Positions 9,442 through 18,897 of a DNA stretch of 64,000 bases are shown in pieces. The stretch comes from Vallitalea sp. (GTDB lineage Bacteria; Bacillota; Clostridia; Lachnospirales; Vallitaleaceae). Under the pieces are notes generated by a model. That model searched no databases, had not been told where the DNA came from, and saw only the letters and a program-made list of their open reading frames with translations. The stretch lies in NCBI GenBank assembly GCA_025210515.1, contig JAOARM010000033.1:228758-292757 (forward strand). The letters are read 5' to 3'. Positions within the stretch are counted from its first letter, which is position 1, and each line of letters begins with the position of its first letter. The translations under genes and the position numbers were made by a program.

Positions 9442-10572
9442 ATGAGAAAGATATTTTTACTGATTATATGTTTGTTATTACTAAAACCTATTGCTGTCAA
9501 CGGAAATGAGGAAGAAGATACTACTTGGAAATATATTCATGGAAAAGTTATTTCTATAATAGAAGATACTACAGATGAAGAAAACTATTTGCGATATCAA
9601 AAAGCTTTAGTTAAAGTAACAGAAAAAGGACTTTCTGGCGAATTAGAAGTTATGAATACTATAAATACAGCCTCTATATATAAGATAATCGTAAAACCTG
9701 GAGACGATGTAATTATCATTGTAAATACTACTGACAACATATTGAAAGATGGTAGAATATACTCATATTCACGTGATAAGTATTTGTTATATTTATTATT
9801 TATATTTTTAGGTGCTCTTATTTTATTTGGTGGTAAAAATGGGCTTTATTCAATAATTAGTCTCTCTATAAGCGTTTCACTTATATTATTTGTATTCTTT
9901 CCACTAATATTAAAATCATATCATCCCATTGTTATAGTAAGTGCAATAAGCATTATATCTACATTCTTCACTTTAACTATAATTGGTGGTTTTAATATGA
10001 AAACTTATGCCGCAATCATCGGAACAATAGGTGGTGTAATTACAGCAGGATTACTGACTTTTTATTTTGGTTATTTAACACATATTCAAGGTATTGAGAG
10101 TGAAGGCGTAGAACTTCTTTCTTATTTTCCTAAGGGGTGTACTTTGAATTTTAGGGATTTATTATATGCAGGTATTATTATTGGTGCTCTGGGGGCTATA
10201 ATGGATGTTAGTATGTCAATATCATCTTCTATGGGAGAGCTTTTTGAAAGTAATCCAAGAATATCTATGAGTAAGTTATTTGGGTCTGGTATGCGTATAG
10301 GAAAGGATATTATGGGTACAATGTCTAATACTCTAATATTAGCATATACTGGTAATTCGATTAATCTAATACTTGTGTTCTTTTTATATGATAAATCTTT
10401 TATACAATTTATTAATTCTGATCATATATCAGCAGAAATTTTAAGAGCTTTATGTGGAAGTATCGGTCTTGTTTTTAGTATTCCAATTACTTCTTTAGCA
10501 TTTATTTTTCTATGTAGTAAATATAATATTAATAATAAATACACTGTACGAAATACTAGAAGTTATAGATAG
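9442..10572 (+). CDS. YibE/YibF family membrane protein
   Basis: 376 residues on the plus strand, divergent from spoIIIAA. A signal-like N-terminus is followed by an extracytoplasmic domain (about 25-115) with KVTEKGLSGELEV. About seven membrane spans follow, with the family-typical YAGIIIGALGAIMDVSMSIS and MGTMSNTLILAYTG. The YibE/F family is widespread in Firmicutes, with no established biochemical function; transport is inferred. AAGGAG lies upstream of the ATG. Confidence 0.88.
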   Translation: MRKIFLLIICLLLLKPIAVNGNEEEDTTWKYIHGKVISIIEDTTDEENYLRYQKALVKVTEKGLSGELEVMNTINTASIYKIIVKPGDDVIIIVNTTDNILKDGRIYSYSRDKYLLYLLFIFLGALILFGGKNGLYSIISLSISVSLILFVFFPLILKSYHPIVIVSAISIISTFFTLTIIGGFNMKTYAAIIGTIGGVITAGLLTFYFGYLTHIQGIESEGVELLSYFPKGCTLNFRDLLYAGIIIGALGAIMDVSMSISSSMGELFESNPRISMSKLFGSGMRIGKDIMGTMSNTLILAYTGNSINLILVFFLYDKSFIQFINSDHISAEILRALCGSIGLVFSIPITSLAFIFLCSKYNINNKYTVRNTRSYR

Positions 10573-10584
10573 TAAAGAATAGGC

Positions 10585-10619
10585 AATGGAGGTGTAGGAT
10601 ATTATCCAACACCTCCATT
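10585..10619. terminator. Convergent-gene hairpin
   Basis: AATGGAGGTGT (10585-10595) pairs perfectly with ACACCTCCATT (10609-10619), and an inner GGAT/ATCC extends the stem. It sits between the convergent yibE/F-like and HD-GYP genes and overlaps the HD-GYP stop codon. There is no strong T-run on either side, so bidirectional termination is inferred from position and stem strength. Confidence 0.6.
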
Positions 10620-11223
10620 AATTAGTTAATTCATCTTTATCACATAATTCTAGTAAAATATCTACTAAATGCGGATCAAACTGAATACCTTTATTAGCTA
10701 TAACTTCATCTATACACTCTTCCCAAGAAAGAGATTTCTTATATGTACGTTTTGTAATCATTGCATCTATGCTATCACTTAAAGCAATTATCCTAGATGA
10801 AAGAGGTATTTCTTCACCTTTTAGTCCATTAGGATAACCTTTTCCATCCCATCTCTCATGATGATATAATACAATAGTTGCAATTTCTTCTAATTTCTTA
10901 GATTTATTCAATATATCATAACCTACTCTGCTATGAGTCTTAATAATTTCATATTCACTAGGTTGTAATTCCCCAGGTTTATTAAGTATATTATCTGGTA
11001 TACCAATTTTTCCTATATCATGCAAATGACCAGCTAAATGTAATTGCTGTAGTTTCTTTTTATTCATGCCATATTTTTCACCAATATTATAAGCCATATG
11101 AGCTACTCTTTCTGAATGCCCACTTGTATAAGAATCTTTTGCTTCTAATGCTCCAATAAGACACTCTATAATATCATGATAATAATGCCACAAATTATTT
11201 TTAACTTTTCTAAACAAAGTCAT
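10618..11223 (-). CDS. HD-GYP domain protein (putative cyclic-di-GMP phosphodiesterase)
   Basis: 201 residues consisting almost entirely of an HD-GYP domain. Metal-binding H36 lies in TSGHSERV, HD at 68-69 (GHLHDIGKIGIPD), and HHERWDGKGYP at 121-131 is the HD-GYP signature. There is no receiver or sensor domain, so this is a stand-alone catalytic unit. The family hydrolyses c-di-GMP to GMP. It is monocistronic, facing the yibE/F-like gene. Confidence 0.85.
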   Translation of the reverse strand: MTLFRKVKNNLWHYYHDIIECLIGALEAKDSYTSGHSERVAHMAYNIGEKYGMNKKKLQQLHLAGHLHDIGKIGIPDNILNKPGELQPSEYEIIKTHSRVGYDILNKSKKLEEIATIVLYHHERWDGKGYPNGLKGEEIPLSSRIIALSDSIDAMITKRTYKKSLSWEECIDEVIANKGIQFDPHLVDILLELCDKDELTN

Positions 11224-11361
11224 TATTTCATACTCCTTATTATATTAAAACTGATTTTCATTATCATTATAGCACGATATTATATTTTTTTCCATTTTTT
11301 TCATCTCTTAATTACAAAAATATATAATTTAACTTATTCTTATATTGACTAGCTCAATATA

Positions 11362-11388
11362 AAACAAAAAAGCCACTATTAAGTGACT
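11362..11388 (-). terminator. Rho-independent terminator after efp
   Basis: On the minus strand AGTCACT, loop TAAT, AGTGGCT (11371-11388), followed by a run of T (plus-strand A at 11365-11370). It lies just downstream of the efp stop codon. Confidence 0.75.
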
Positions 11389-11400
11389 TTTCATTTAAAT

Positions 11401-11958
11401 CTAAGCTCTTGATAAGTATTCTCCAGTTCTTGTATCAATCTTAATTTTGTCTCCAATATTCACAAATAATGGTACGTAAACTGTAGCTCTAGTTTCTACT
11501 TCTGCTGGCTTAGTAGCACCAGTAGCAGTATCCCCTTTTACTCCAGGCTCTGTATGAATAATGTCTAACTCTACAAATAGAGGTGGATCAATACCAAATA
11601 CAGCTTCATCATGGCTTAATATTTTAACCATATCATTTTCTTTAACAAATTTTAATGTATCTCCAATTTGATCTTTATTAATCGCAATCTGATCGTATGT
11701 TTCTACATCCATAAAGTGGAATAATTCTCCATCATTATATAAATATTGCATATCTTTTCTCTCAATATGAGCTTTTGGCATTTTTTCTGTTGGTCTAAAT
11801 GTTTTTTCAACTACAGCACCTGTTTTTAAATTTTTTAATTTTGTTCTAACGAATGCTGCTCCTTTACCTGGCTTTACATGTTGAAATTCAACAACAGAAT
11901 AAATTTGATTTTCATATTGAATAGTTAAGCCGTTTCTAAAATCTCCAGCTGATACCAT
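11401..11958 (-). CDS. efp: Translation elongation factor P
   Basis: 185 residues, full length. It has the N-terminal KOW-like domain, with [21 protein letters not shown] carrying the conserved lysine of the modification loop (K32 region). Two OB domains follow, and the end is [20 protein letters not shown] relieves ribosome stalling at polyproline. The usual Firmicute neighbours aroQ and aminopeptidase lie directly upstream. AGGGAGGAAAT precedes the ATG. Confidence 0.97.
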   Translation of the reverse strand: MVSAGDFRNGLTIQYENQIYSVVEFQHVKPGKGAAFVRTKLKNLKTGAVVEKTFRPTEKMPKAHIERKDMQYLYNDGELFHFMDVETYDQIAINKDQIGDTLKFVKENDMVKILSHDEAVFGIDPPLFVELDIIHTEPGVKGDTATGATKPAEVETRATVYVPLFVNIGDKIKIDTRTGEYLSRA

Positions 11959-12086
11959 ATCTATTTCCTCCCTAACTTTTATCTTTTATAGTGTAAACCA
12001 ATAACCATTATTTTTCAATAGTTTTTTGTTTTTCATTTGTATTTAGATAATAATTATTATATATCTTATAATAATTATTTATACAT

Positions 12087-13157
12087 CTATACTAATTCTA
12101 TTAATTGTTTTGGTGATGAAGTAAAATTAATAATACCTTCATCAGTAACGCATACTAAGTCTTCTATTCTAACTCCACCAAATTCTGGTACATATATTCC
12201 CGGTTCTACAGTAACTACCATATTTTTAGTAAAGGTATTTTCATCTCTTGGTGAAAATCTAGGTTCTTCGTGAATATATAAGCCAACACTATGTCCAAGT
12301 CCATGTCCGAAGTTATCTCCGTATCCTTTTTCTGATATAATATCTCTAGCAATTTTATCTATTTCTTTTCCTATACATCCAGCTTTTATAGATGAAAGTG
12401 CTTTTTCCTGTGCTTCTAATACAGTTTGATATATTTCTTTTTGTTTTTCACTTGCTTTACCAATTACAAAAGTTCTTGTCATATCTGAACAATAACCTTT
12501 ATATACGCATCCAAAATCAAGTGTAACAAAATCTCCTTCTTCTATCTCTTTGTCTGTTGGTTCAGCATGAGGTAATGAAGAGTTAACTCCTGATGCAACA
12601 ATTGTATCAAATGATAGCTTATCTGCACCATTTTTCTTCATATAAGTTTCTAATTCTAGAGCAATCTCTTTCTCTGTCATCCCTACTTTAACATATTCAA
12701 TTATATGTTTAAATGCCATATCTCCTATAGATGCAGCTTTTTTAATAAGTTTTAATTCTTCTTGGTCTTTTACCATTCTTATTTGTTCAACTATATCACC
12801 AATAGGCTCTACCTGAATGTTTTTAAGCCCTTCTTCTAAATCCATATAATCTTTATATGTTAATATAGTATCTTCAAATCCTACTTTGTTAGCACCATCT
12901 TCTTTTATAATATTGTTTAATGTATTTTCTAGCCCTTTTTCTATATAATCAATTATTATAAACTCTGGGCACTGCTTAGTAGCTTGTTCTATATATCTAA
13001 AATCTGTTAAAAGTTTTTGAGTGTTTTTTGAAATATATAGATAGGCATTAGATCCTGTAAATCCACTAAGATATCTACGATTAATTTCTCCACGTATTAT
13101 AACTGCATCAAGTTCTAAATCTATTAATTTATCTACTAGTTTATTTAACCTTGTCAT
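12087..13157 (-). CDS. Xaa-Pro aminopeptidase (M24 family)
   Basis: About 356 residues from MTRLNKLVDKLIDLELDAV. The ATG at 13157 has AAAGGGAGA upstream, so the 13-codon upstream extension is unlikely. It has a creatinase N-domain (about 1-125) and a pita-bread M24 domain with all five metal ligands visible: the Asp in LDFGCVYKGY, the Asp in CSDMTRTF, the His in GHGLGHSVGLYIHE, and the Glu residues in VEPGIY and GVRIEDLV. It removes N-terminal residues before proline. It sits between aroQ and efp, as in Bacillus (yqhT). Confidence 0.93.
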   Translation of the reverse strand: MTRLNKLVDKLIDLELDAVIIRGEINRRYLSGFTGSNAYLYISKNTQKLLTDFRYIEQATKQCPEFIIIDYIEKGLENTLNNIIKEDGANKVGFEDTILTYKDYMDLEEGLKNIQVEPIGDIVEQIRMVKDQEELKLIKKAASIGDMAFKHIIEYVKVGMTEKEIALELETYMKKNGADKLSFDTIVASGVNSSLPHAEPTDKEIEEGDFVTLDFGCVYKGYCSDMTRTFVIGKASEKQKEIYQTVLEAQEKALSSIKAGCIGKEIDKIARDIISEKGYGDNFGHGLGHSVGLYIHEEPRFSPRDENTFTKNMVVTVEPGIYVPEFGGVRIEDLVCVTDEGIINFTSSPKQLIELV

Positions 13158-13222
13158 AATAATTCTCCCTTTTATATTGTTTATTACGAAAAACAATAGT
13201 TTTACTATATATAGAATAATAT

Positions 13223-13660
13223 CTATATATTAATTTCAATTAAATAATCTATAGCTAATAGATAGCCTACTAATCCTTTGCCATATATCTGTTTAATGCA
13301 TACAGGCTCAATTACAGAAATATGCCTAAACTCTTCTCTTTCATATATATTAGAAATATGCACTTCCACTGTTTTTATACTAGTAGATGCAATAGCATCT
13401 CTAATAGCATAACTATAATGGGTATATGCTCCTGGATTAATAACAATACCTTCAACGTTATCATGATAGCATTGTTGAATTCTATCTATTATACTTCCTT
13501 CATGATTTGATTGAAATATCTCTATATCTATGCCAAGTTTATTAGCCTTATCATTTATCATATTAATTAAATCTTGATAATCTTCATTGCCATAAACACT
13601 TTTTTCTCTAATTCCAAGAAAGTTAAGATTAGGTCCATTAATAACAACAATTTTTTTCAT
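13223..13660 (-). CDS. aroQ: 3-dehydroquinate dehydratase, type II
   Basis: 145 residues. VVINGPNLNFLG near the start carries the active-site loop entry. NPGAYTHYSYAIRDA and VHISNIYEREEFR are the substrate-binding segments of the type II dodecameric enzyme. It dehydrates 3-dehydroquinate in the shikimate pathway. It is adjacent to aroK and aroE, which catalyse later steps. Confidence 0.96.
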   Translation of the reverse strand: MKKIVVINGPNLNFLGIREKSVYGNEDYQDLINMINDKANKLGIDIEIFQSNHEGSIIDRIQQCYHDNVEGIVINPGAYTHYSYAIRDAIASTSIKTVEVHISNIYEREEFRHISVIEPVCIKQIYGKGLVGYLLAIDYLIEINI

Positions 13661-13677
13661 ATGTATCCCTCATTTTC

Positions 13678-14181
13678 TTATAGTAACGAAATAATCTCTT
13701 CTACTATACTGTCAACGTCTTTACCTGATGTTTGTATAATAATATCCGCTGAACTTAGATACTTATCTTCTCTTGATTCTAATAATTCTGATATGGTTTT
13801 TACATAGTTTTCTGTTTGTAGTAACGGTCTTTTTGTATCATCTTTTACATTTTCTACAATATGATTAACGTCTGCATGCAAAAAAATAACTTTACCTATT
13901 TTCTTCAGCAATTGTCTATTATAATCTTTTAATACAATACCTCCACCTGTTGAAATTATAGCTTCGTTTTTATCTAGTAATGATTCAAGATACTTTGTTT
14001 CTATTTTTCTAAAATACTCTTCACCATATTCATTAAAAATGCTTGTGATACTTGTATTTTCTGTTTTCTCAATTTCTTCATCCATATCAATAAAATTTCG
14101 ATTTAGATATTTAGAAAGTTGTTTACCTATAGTCGATTTACCGCTACCCATAAAACCTATTAACAAAATATTTTCAATCAT
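13678..14181 (-). CDS. aroK: Shikimate kinase
   Basis: About 167 residues from MIENILLIGFMGSGKSTIG. The P-loop GFMGSGKST lies at residues 9-17, the shikimate-binding DMDEEIE around 32-38, and STGGGIV around 75-81. The ATG at 14181 is preceded by AAAAGGAG; an upstream ATG that overlaps aroE would bury this site. It phosphorylates shikimate using ATP and lies between aroE and aroQ. Confidence 0.95.
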   Translation of the reverse strand: MIENILLIGFMGSGKSTIGKQLSKYLNRNFIDMDEEIEKTENTSITSIFNEYGEEYFRKIETKYLESLLDKNEAIISTGGGIVLKDYNRQLLKKIGKVIFLHADVNHIVENVKDDTKRPLLQTENYVKTISELLESREDKYLSSADIIIQTSGKDVDSIVEEIISLL

Positions 14182-14195
14182 TGATACACTCCTTT

Positions 14196-15068
14196 TCATA
14201 TATCTAGATTAATACTATCTATTATTTGGTTTTTCACATCTTCCAATATATCTTGTTTTATTTCTATATCATTCCAAATTTCATATGCTCTAACACCTTG
14301 ATAATATAACATTTCAAAACCATTTAATATTTTAATCCCATTTTCTTGTGCTTTTAATAAAAATTTTGTTTTATATGGATTATATATTAAGTCCACGGCT
14401 GTATGAAATTTCTTATAAAACTCTTCTTCTATAATTGGGTTATGCTCTGTATTAGGTGACATTCCTATAGGTGTTGTTTGAAAAGCAATATCAAAAGATG
14501 AAATTCTATCTATTTCATCAATACCTAATACATTAGTTTTAACATTATAGTATTTTTTAATATTATTTGCAAGATTTTGTGCTTTTTCCTTAGTTCTATT
14601 AACAATTGTTATACTATTTGCATTTTCACTGCCACATAGTATTCCTACTGCTTTTGCGGCACCTCCAGCTCCAATTATAACTATATCGTTATTGTTAATA
14701 ACAATATCATTATTAAGAAGAGACTTATGTAATCCTTCTGCATCTGTGTTATATCCAACATATCCATCATCAGTGTATTTAAGAGTATTAACAGCACCTA
14801 TTTGTTTGGCAAACAAAGAAACTTCAATTAACTCAGTTATTACTTCTTCTTTATATGGTACTGTTACGTTAAGCCCAGTGACATTTAATGCTTTTGCACC
14901 TTCAATGGCTTTACTTAGATTACCTCTATTAACTTTAAATGGCACATATACATAATCCTTACATAGTTTTTCTGATAATGTATTGTGAATTAATGGCGAT
15001 ATAGTGTGTTCTACTGGATTTCCAATTAAACCTAACACTTTTGTTTTTCCGTTAATTTTTTGCTTCAT
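14196..15068 (-). CDS. aroE: Shikimate dehydrogenase (NADP+)
   Basis: 290 residues. Substrate-domain motifs are GNPVEHTISPLIHN (16-29) and NVTVPYKE with the catalytic lysine (K73). The Rossmann glycine-rich loop GAGGAAKA is at 133-140, and the end carries GFEMLYYQGVRAYEIW. It reduces 3-dehydroshikimate to shikimate. It overlaps the preceding YqeG-like gene by 17 bp, indicating an operon. Confidence 0.96.
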   Translation of the reverse strand: MKQKINGKTKVLGLIGNPVEHTISPLIHNTLSEKLCKDYVYVPFKVNRGNLSKAIEGAKALNVTGLNVTVPYKEEVITELIEVSLFAKQIGAVNTLKYTDDGYVGYNTDAEGLHKSLLNNDIVINNNDIVIIGAGGAAKAVGILCGSENANSITIVNRTKEKAQNLANNIKKYYNVKTNVLGIDEIDRISSFDIAFQTTPIGMSPNTEHNPIIEEEFYKKFHTAVDLIYNPYKTKFLLKAQENGIKILNGFEMLYYQGVRAYEIWNDIEIKQDILEDVKNQIIDSINLDI

Positions 15069-15570
15069 CTTTTTTTACCTTCTTTAAGTATGCATTAATA
15101 ATTCTTTTTTCTGTACTTCTTTTTATTTTCGTTATCCACTCTTCTTTGTCTGATATAGGAACTACTAGTATCGTTTTAAGTTTTAGTCTATTACCTCCGT
15201 ATATATCTGTAAATATCTGGTCACCGACTAATACTGTATTTTTCTTATTAGTTTTTAATTCTTGCATAGCTTTTTTGAGATTTCTAGTCATTGGCTTTAA
15301 TGCCTTATGAATTGCATATACCCCTAACTTTTCATTAAATTTTGTTATTCTCACTTCGTTGTTGTTAGATACTAATGCTACTTGAAAACCTATTTCTTTA
15401 AGTTTAATAAATAAGTCTATTATTTCATCATTAGGATGTTCCATATCATAAGGAACAAGTGTATTATCTACATCAAACATTATTCCTCTATATCCATTTT
15501 TAAATAATTTATCATAATCTATTTCATGAATCGAGTCTACATATTCAGATGGAAAAAATCTTTTTAACAA
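15052..15570 (-). CDS. YqeG family HAD-IIIA phosphatase
   Basis: 172 residues. HAD motif I is FDVDNTLVPYD (about 32-42), motif II VALVSNNN, motif III the lysine in HKALKPM, and motif IV LVGDQIFTDIYGGNRLK. This combination is typical of the Firmicute YqeG family, which often neighbours aroE. The substrate is not established. It is the first conserved gene of the aro-efp block in transcription order. Confidence 0.9.
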   Translation of the reverse strand: MLKRFFPSEYVDSIHEIDYDKLFKNGYRGIMFDVDNTLVPYDMEHPNDEIIDLFIKLKEIGFQVALVSNNNEVRITKFNEKLGVYAIHKALKPMTRNLKKAMQELKTNKKNTVLVGDQIFTDIYGGNRLKLKTILVVPISDKEEWITKIKRSTEKRIINAYLKKVKKDEAKN

Positions 15571-15849
15571 TTACATCACCCTATATTTTAGTCTATTTCC
15601 ATATTATTCATTTTGATTATATCAATTTGTAAGCTACAATACAAGTTTTTTTAATTGCTTACATCATTATATAGTATAAAAATCAGTTTTAACAAATATT
15701 CATTTTATTATTCTTTAACCTATAAGCTGTTGAATAATTTACTTTATACTGGATATTCACACTCTAAAACAAATAGCTTATATCATTTCATCTTTGTTGA
15801 ATATAAAAAAGATAGATCTAAAAAGGTCAGACTATCTTCCATACAATTT

Positions 15850-16317
15850 TTATATTTTATTTTTTTTCAGATTAAAAAGTTCTACGCTTTTAGATACGTT
15901 TTTATTATGTGCATATACTATAATATTGTTTTTATCTACCGTAACACTAAAGTGCTTAAATCCACCTTTTCTATATTTTAAAGTTGGAATTTCCATATCA
16001 AATTTATTAAATTCTTGTATTAATTCTTCTATTAATTCTTCGTCTAATGATTTCTTGTCTGGTATCGAATGAGAAATGTTTAGTTTATTAACTGAATAAT
16101 TGTTATAGGCATCTTCTTGATTAATTATTTTTGCAACTGCATTACCAATAAGCGTTGCATTTGCAACATCTGTCTCTTTTTTTGAATTGTCTATTTTCTT
16201 AATTTGATTTGGAACAGCAGTTACAATTAGAATTAGTAGTACTACTATAACAACTATTATTTCTATAATGGTAGATCGACTTTTATTTTTAAGAAAATTA
16301 CTTATTATCTTTCTCAT
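15850..16317 (-). CDS. Type IV pilin/pseudopilin-like protein
   Basis: 155 residues. The N-terminus is lysine-rich, then STIIEIIVVIVVLLILIVTAVP resembles the pilin N-methylation motif, with a glutamate five residues into the hydrophobic helix. A soluble domain with no recognised family follows. The canonical glycine before the cleavage site is not present (S at that position), so processing by a prepilin peptidase is uncertain. No other pilus gene is nearby. Confidence 0.5.
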   Translation of the reverse strand: MRKIISNFLKNKSRSTIIEIIVVIVVLLILIVTAVPNQIKKIDNSKKETDVANATLIGNAVAKIINQEDAYNNYSVNKLNISHSIPDKKSLDEELIEELIQEFNKFDMEIPTLKYRKGGFKHFSVTVDKNNIIVYAHNKNVSKSVELFNLKKNKI

Positions 16318-16337
16318 ATATTATGTCCTCCGTATAT

Positions 16338-16895
16338 TCATAACCACTCTTTTGATGTGACAATTCTGGCTCCTAATGTATTTTTAAAATGATTAAGAGC
16401 AAATTGATGCCCCTCTTGTGTTAGTCCACAACAGCAATCGCTAATCACTGTTATTTTATAACCTAAATTATATGCATCAATGGCAGTATGCAACACACAT
16501 ATATCAGTACAAACACCCATCAATACTAATTCTTCAATTTGTTGTTGTTTTAATGTTAAGTTTAACATTGTTCCATTAAAAGCTGAATACATTGTCTTAG
16601 AAATATTCATAGTTTTATTAGGCTTAATATTATTAAATACATCTTGGTCTATATAAAGCTTACTCCCTTCTCTATTACAATGAAGCGGAAATAACTTAGA
16701 CTCTGGTGAATAAGTATAACTATCTTTTTCATGATTATCATTACAAAGATATAAAATACCTTCATCTTCTTTAATTTTCTTTATTATTTTTATTATATTA
16801 GGTTGAATTGACTGTCCTCTTTCACTAAGAGATAGTACCCCTTTATCATCAATAAAATCATATACATAATCAATTAATAAATATGCCGATTTCAC
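16338..16895 (-). CDS. Isochorismatase-family cysteine hydrolase
   Basis: 185 residues. The catalytic Asp is in LLIDYVYDFID (near residue 9) and the nucleophilic Cys in LVLMGVCTDICVLHTAIDAYNLG. The family includes nicotinamidases and isochorismatases, and similarity is to the nicotinamidase-like branch. A strong ribosome-binding site (AAGGAGG) precedes the ATG. It is a stand-alone gene between the housekeeping block and the accessory region. Confidence 0.85.
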   Translation of the reverse strand: MKSAYLLIDYVYDFIDDKGVLSLSERGQSIQPNIIKIIKKIKEDEGILYLCNDNHEKDSYTYSPESKLFPLHCNREGSKLYIDQDVFNNIKPNKTMNISKTMYSAFNGTMLNLTLKQQQIEELVLMGVCTDICVLHTAIDAYNLGYKITVISDCCCGLTQEGHQFALNHFKNTLGARIVTSKEWL

Positions 16896-17041
16896 TGTAA
16901 TTCCTCCTTAGGTTATCTTATATTTATACACATTCTATAATATTATTTTCGTCATGTCAAACTTACATTAAACTTTAATAAGTATCTTCTAGTCTTATCT
17001 AAACCTAGCTAAGAAATTATATAAGTATAGTAATATAATCC

Positions 17042-17236
17042 TTATTTATGTTTTAATAATATATCTTTTGCTATATTTAACGCTTCTACCACTTCATTCT
17101 CAGGTACTGAATTCTTGATTTCATTTATTATAGCTTCTGCGTAGTATTGGGATATAGTTTTAGTAATATTTTTCTTGTGTTCATACTCCTTACCTGCTTT
17201 ATATATAAAATTCACATCAATTTGTTGTTTTTTCAT
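17042..17236 (-). CDS. Small hypothetical protein
   Basis: 64 residues from the ATG at 17236, predicted mostly helical (IYKAGKEYEHKKNITKT and ENEVVEALNIAKDIL). A longer frame from a TTG at 17287 would add a short hydrophobic segment but lacks a ribosome-binding site. No family recognised. Confidence 0.5.
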   Translation of the reverse strand: MKKQQIDVNFIYKAGKEYEHKKNITKTISQYYAEAIINEIKNSVPENEVVEALNIAKDILLKHK

Positions 17237-17399
17237 ACCCACTAGAATCTCCATATTACGTTTTAATAATATATATGATATTAACAATAGTAATATCCAG
17301 ATATTAAAGGTTATTATTGATAACTTAGTGGTTTTATAATAAATAAAAATATGGTAATATAATGATATACTACATTATCAACTTGCCAAGGAGTACATA

Positions 17400-17573
17400 A
17401 TGAAAAATAAAAATATATACTTAATTCTATCTTTATTAATTAGTTCATCAACATCTTTAGTAAATAGTTTTGTTGTACCAATACCTAATTGGTTAGCAAT
17501 AATACTTATATTGTTTGCAATTATATTTTTAATAATTTATATTATTAAAAATCCTTTTAAGAAGAATAATTAA
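17400..17573 (+). CDS. Small membrane protein (57 residues)
   Basis: A plus-strand frame starting MKNKNIYLILSLLISSSTS with a clear AAGGAG eight bases before the ATG. Two hydrophobic segments (about 6-23 and 32-49) surround PIPNW, and the basic end is NPFKKNN. It is followed 30 bp later by a strong terminator, so it looks like a complete transcription unit. It is the only plus-strand gene between 10.6 and 64 kb and lies at the left edge of the accessory array. No family recognised. Confidence 0.65.
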   Translation: MKNKNIYLILSLLISSSTSLVNSFVVPIPNWLAIILILFAIIFLIIYIIKNPFKKNN

Positions 17574-17603
17574 TATTAGATGCTTATAGTCTATATGTAT
17601 ATT

Positions 17604-17637
17604 GTGTTAACTTATTTTAATGAGTTAACACTTTTTT
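17604..17637 (+). terminator. Rho-independent terminator
   Basis: GTGTTAACT and AGTTAACAC (17604-17612 / 17623-17631) form a perfect 9-bp stem with a 10-base loop, followed by six T. It ends the small membrane protein gene on the plus strand. Confidence 0.85.
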
Positions 17638-17654
17638 ATTCATTAAATTAGGTA

Positions 17655-18134
17655 CTAAATTTTATTGATTTCAAGATATTTAGAACTAATTCCATCTTCA
17701 ATGAATGTTTCTATACTATTAAAACCAACTTTTTCTAGTAGCCCTATTGACCTATTATTTAATGAATATGTGAATGCTCCTACCTTATCTATGTCATATT
17801 TATCAAATACTTCTTTAATGAACTCTATAGATGCTTGTGTACCTATACCTTTTCCCCAAAGCTCTTTTTCAAAAATAACAATACTCATCATAGCCATCTT
17901 TTCATCAATTTCATCGATACAATAACACCATATATCTCCAACATATTTCCCTTCATGATATATTACTTTCCCATAACTAACTGCCCCATCTTTAAGAGAT
18001 TCTTCATATAATTTTAATGCTTCTTCTAATGATTTTATACTAAAAGGAAATAATTTTTGTATTTCTTCATCTTGAGTCTTTTCCCAGAAAATCACAACAT
18101 GCTCATTTGTTCTATCTTTTAATATTACATTCAT
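17655..18134 (-). CDS. GNAT family N-acetyltransferase
   Basis: 159 residues. The acetyl-CoA binding stretch is ELWGKGIGTQASIEFIKEV (motif A, R/Q-x-x-G-x-G/A type), followed by NNRSIGLLEKVGFNSIE (motif B). The first half contains a substrate region without a recognisable specificity. It is the leftmost of seven GNAT genes in the accessory region. Substrate unknown. Confidence 0.85.
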   Translation of the reverse strand: MNVILKDRTNEHVVIFWEKTQDEEIQKLFPFSIKSLEEALKLYEESLKDGAVSYGKVIYHEGKYVGDIWCYCIDEIDEKMAMMSIVIFEKELWGKGIGTQASIEFIKEVFDKYDIDKVGAFTYSLNNRSIGLLEKVGFNSIETFIEDGISSKYLEINKI

Positions 18135-18310
18135 ATTTATTGACCTCCACTTATATTTATATCTTTTTATATAATGTAATAAATATCTCCTCTAATACAG
18201 AGTAGCTATTTAATACCGTACGATACAAGTTATATATACATCATAACTGTTATAAACACACTTGGAATTACTTTTGATTTATAACATTAATATATTAAGT
18301 CCAAACTTTC

Positions 18311-18835
18311 TTAGATATCTTTTAAATACTCATCTTTATTAAGCTTATATACTTTCTCAACATTTCCTAAATCTTTATTATTAAATTCATTAATAAATTC
18401 CATTACAGAATTATCTAGTATTCTAACTGATGCAAAATTTTCCTTATATACATATGCAACAATTTTATCTAAGTTCATACTTACAAAACAATATTCTATT
18501 AACTTTTCTAGAATTTCTTTTCCATATCCATTTCCCCAAAATCTTTCTATAAATCTATAACCTATCTCATATTCTTCATCTTCATTCTTAATCACTGCGC
18601 ATGTTCCAACAAACTGATTGTTATTCTTTTTAATGATTGCCATTACACAAAAATCATTACTCAAATATTGATATTTACTAATTATCCCTTCTAATTCTTT
18701 CATATTATCTATTTCACTCTTAGGTGTCCCAGTAATATATCTCATTACATTTGGATTTCTTTGCATTTCATTAAATGGCTCAATATCTGTCAATTTTAAT
18801 TTTCTAACGTACAATCTTTCTGTCTCAAATACCAT
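18311..18835 (-). CDS. GNAT family N-acetyltransferase (RimJ/RimL type)
   Basis: About 174 residues from MVFETERLYVRKLKLTDIEPF, the classic RimJ-like N-terminus. The CoA-binding segment is FIERFWGNGYGKEILEKL. The ATG at 18835 follows AAGGAGAG; an ATG six codons upstream would include it. The final third (FINEFNNKDLGNVEKVYKL) departs from the usual LGF motif, so the end may be atypical. Substrate unknown. Confidence 0.82.
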   Translation of the reverse strand: MVFETERLYVRKLKLTDIEPFNEMQRNPNVMRYITGTPKSEIDNMKELEGIISKYQYLSNDFCVMAIIKKNNNQFVGTCAVIKNEDEEYEIGYRFIERFWGNGYGKEILEKLIEYCFVSMNLDKIVAYVYKENFASVRILDNSVMEFINEFNNKDLGNVEKVYKLNKDEYLKDI

Positions 18836-18897
18836 TATGCCTCTCTCCTTCATGCAACTATATAGTCATACCTTCAATGTCCTAAGATAACATTTAA

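Noticed and set aside
15655..16072. Two overlapping plus-strand frames of about 100 codons
   Set aside because: Extremely AT-rich, no ribosome-binding site, and antisense to the pilin-like gene for much of their length.
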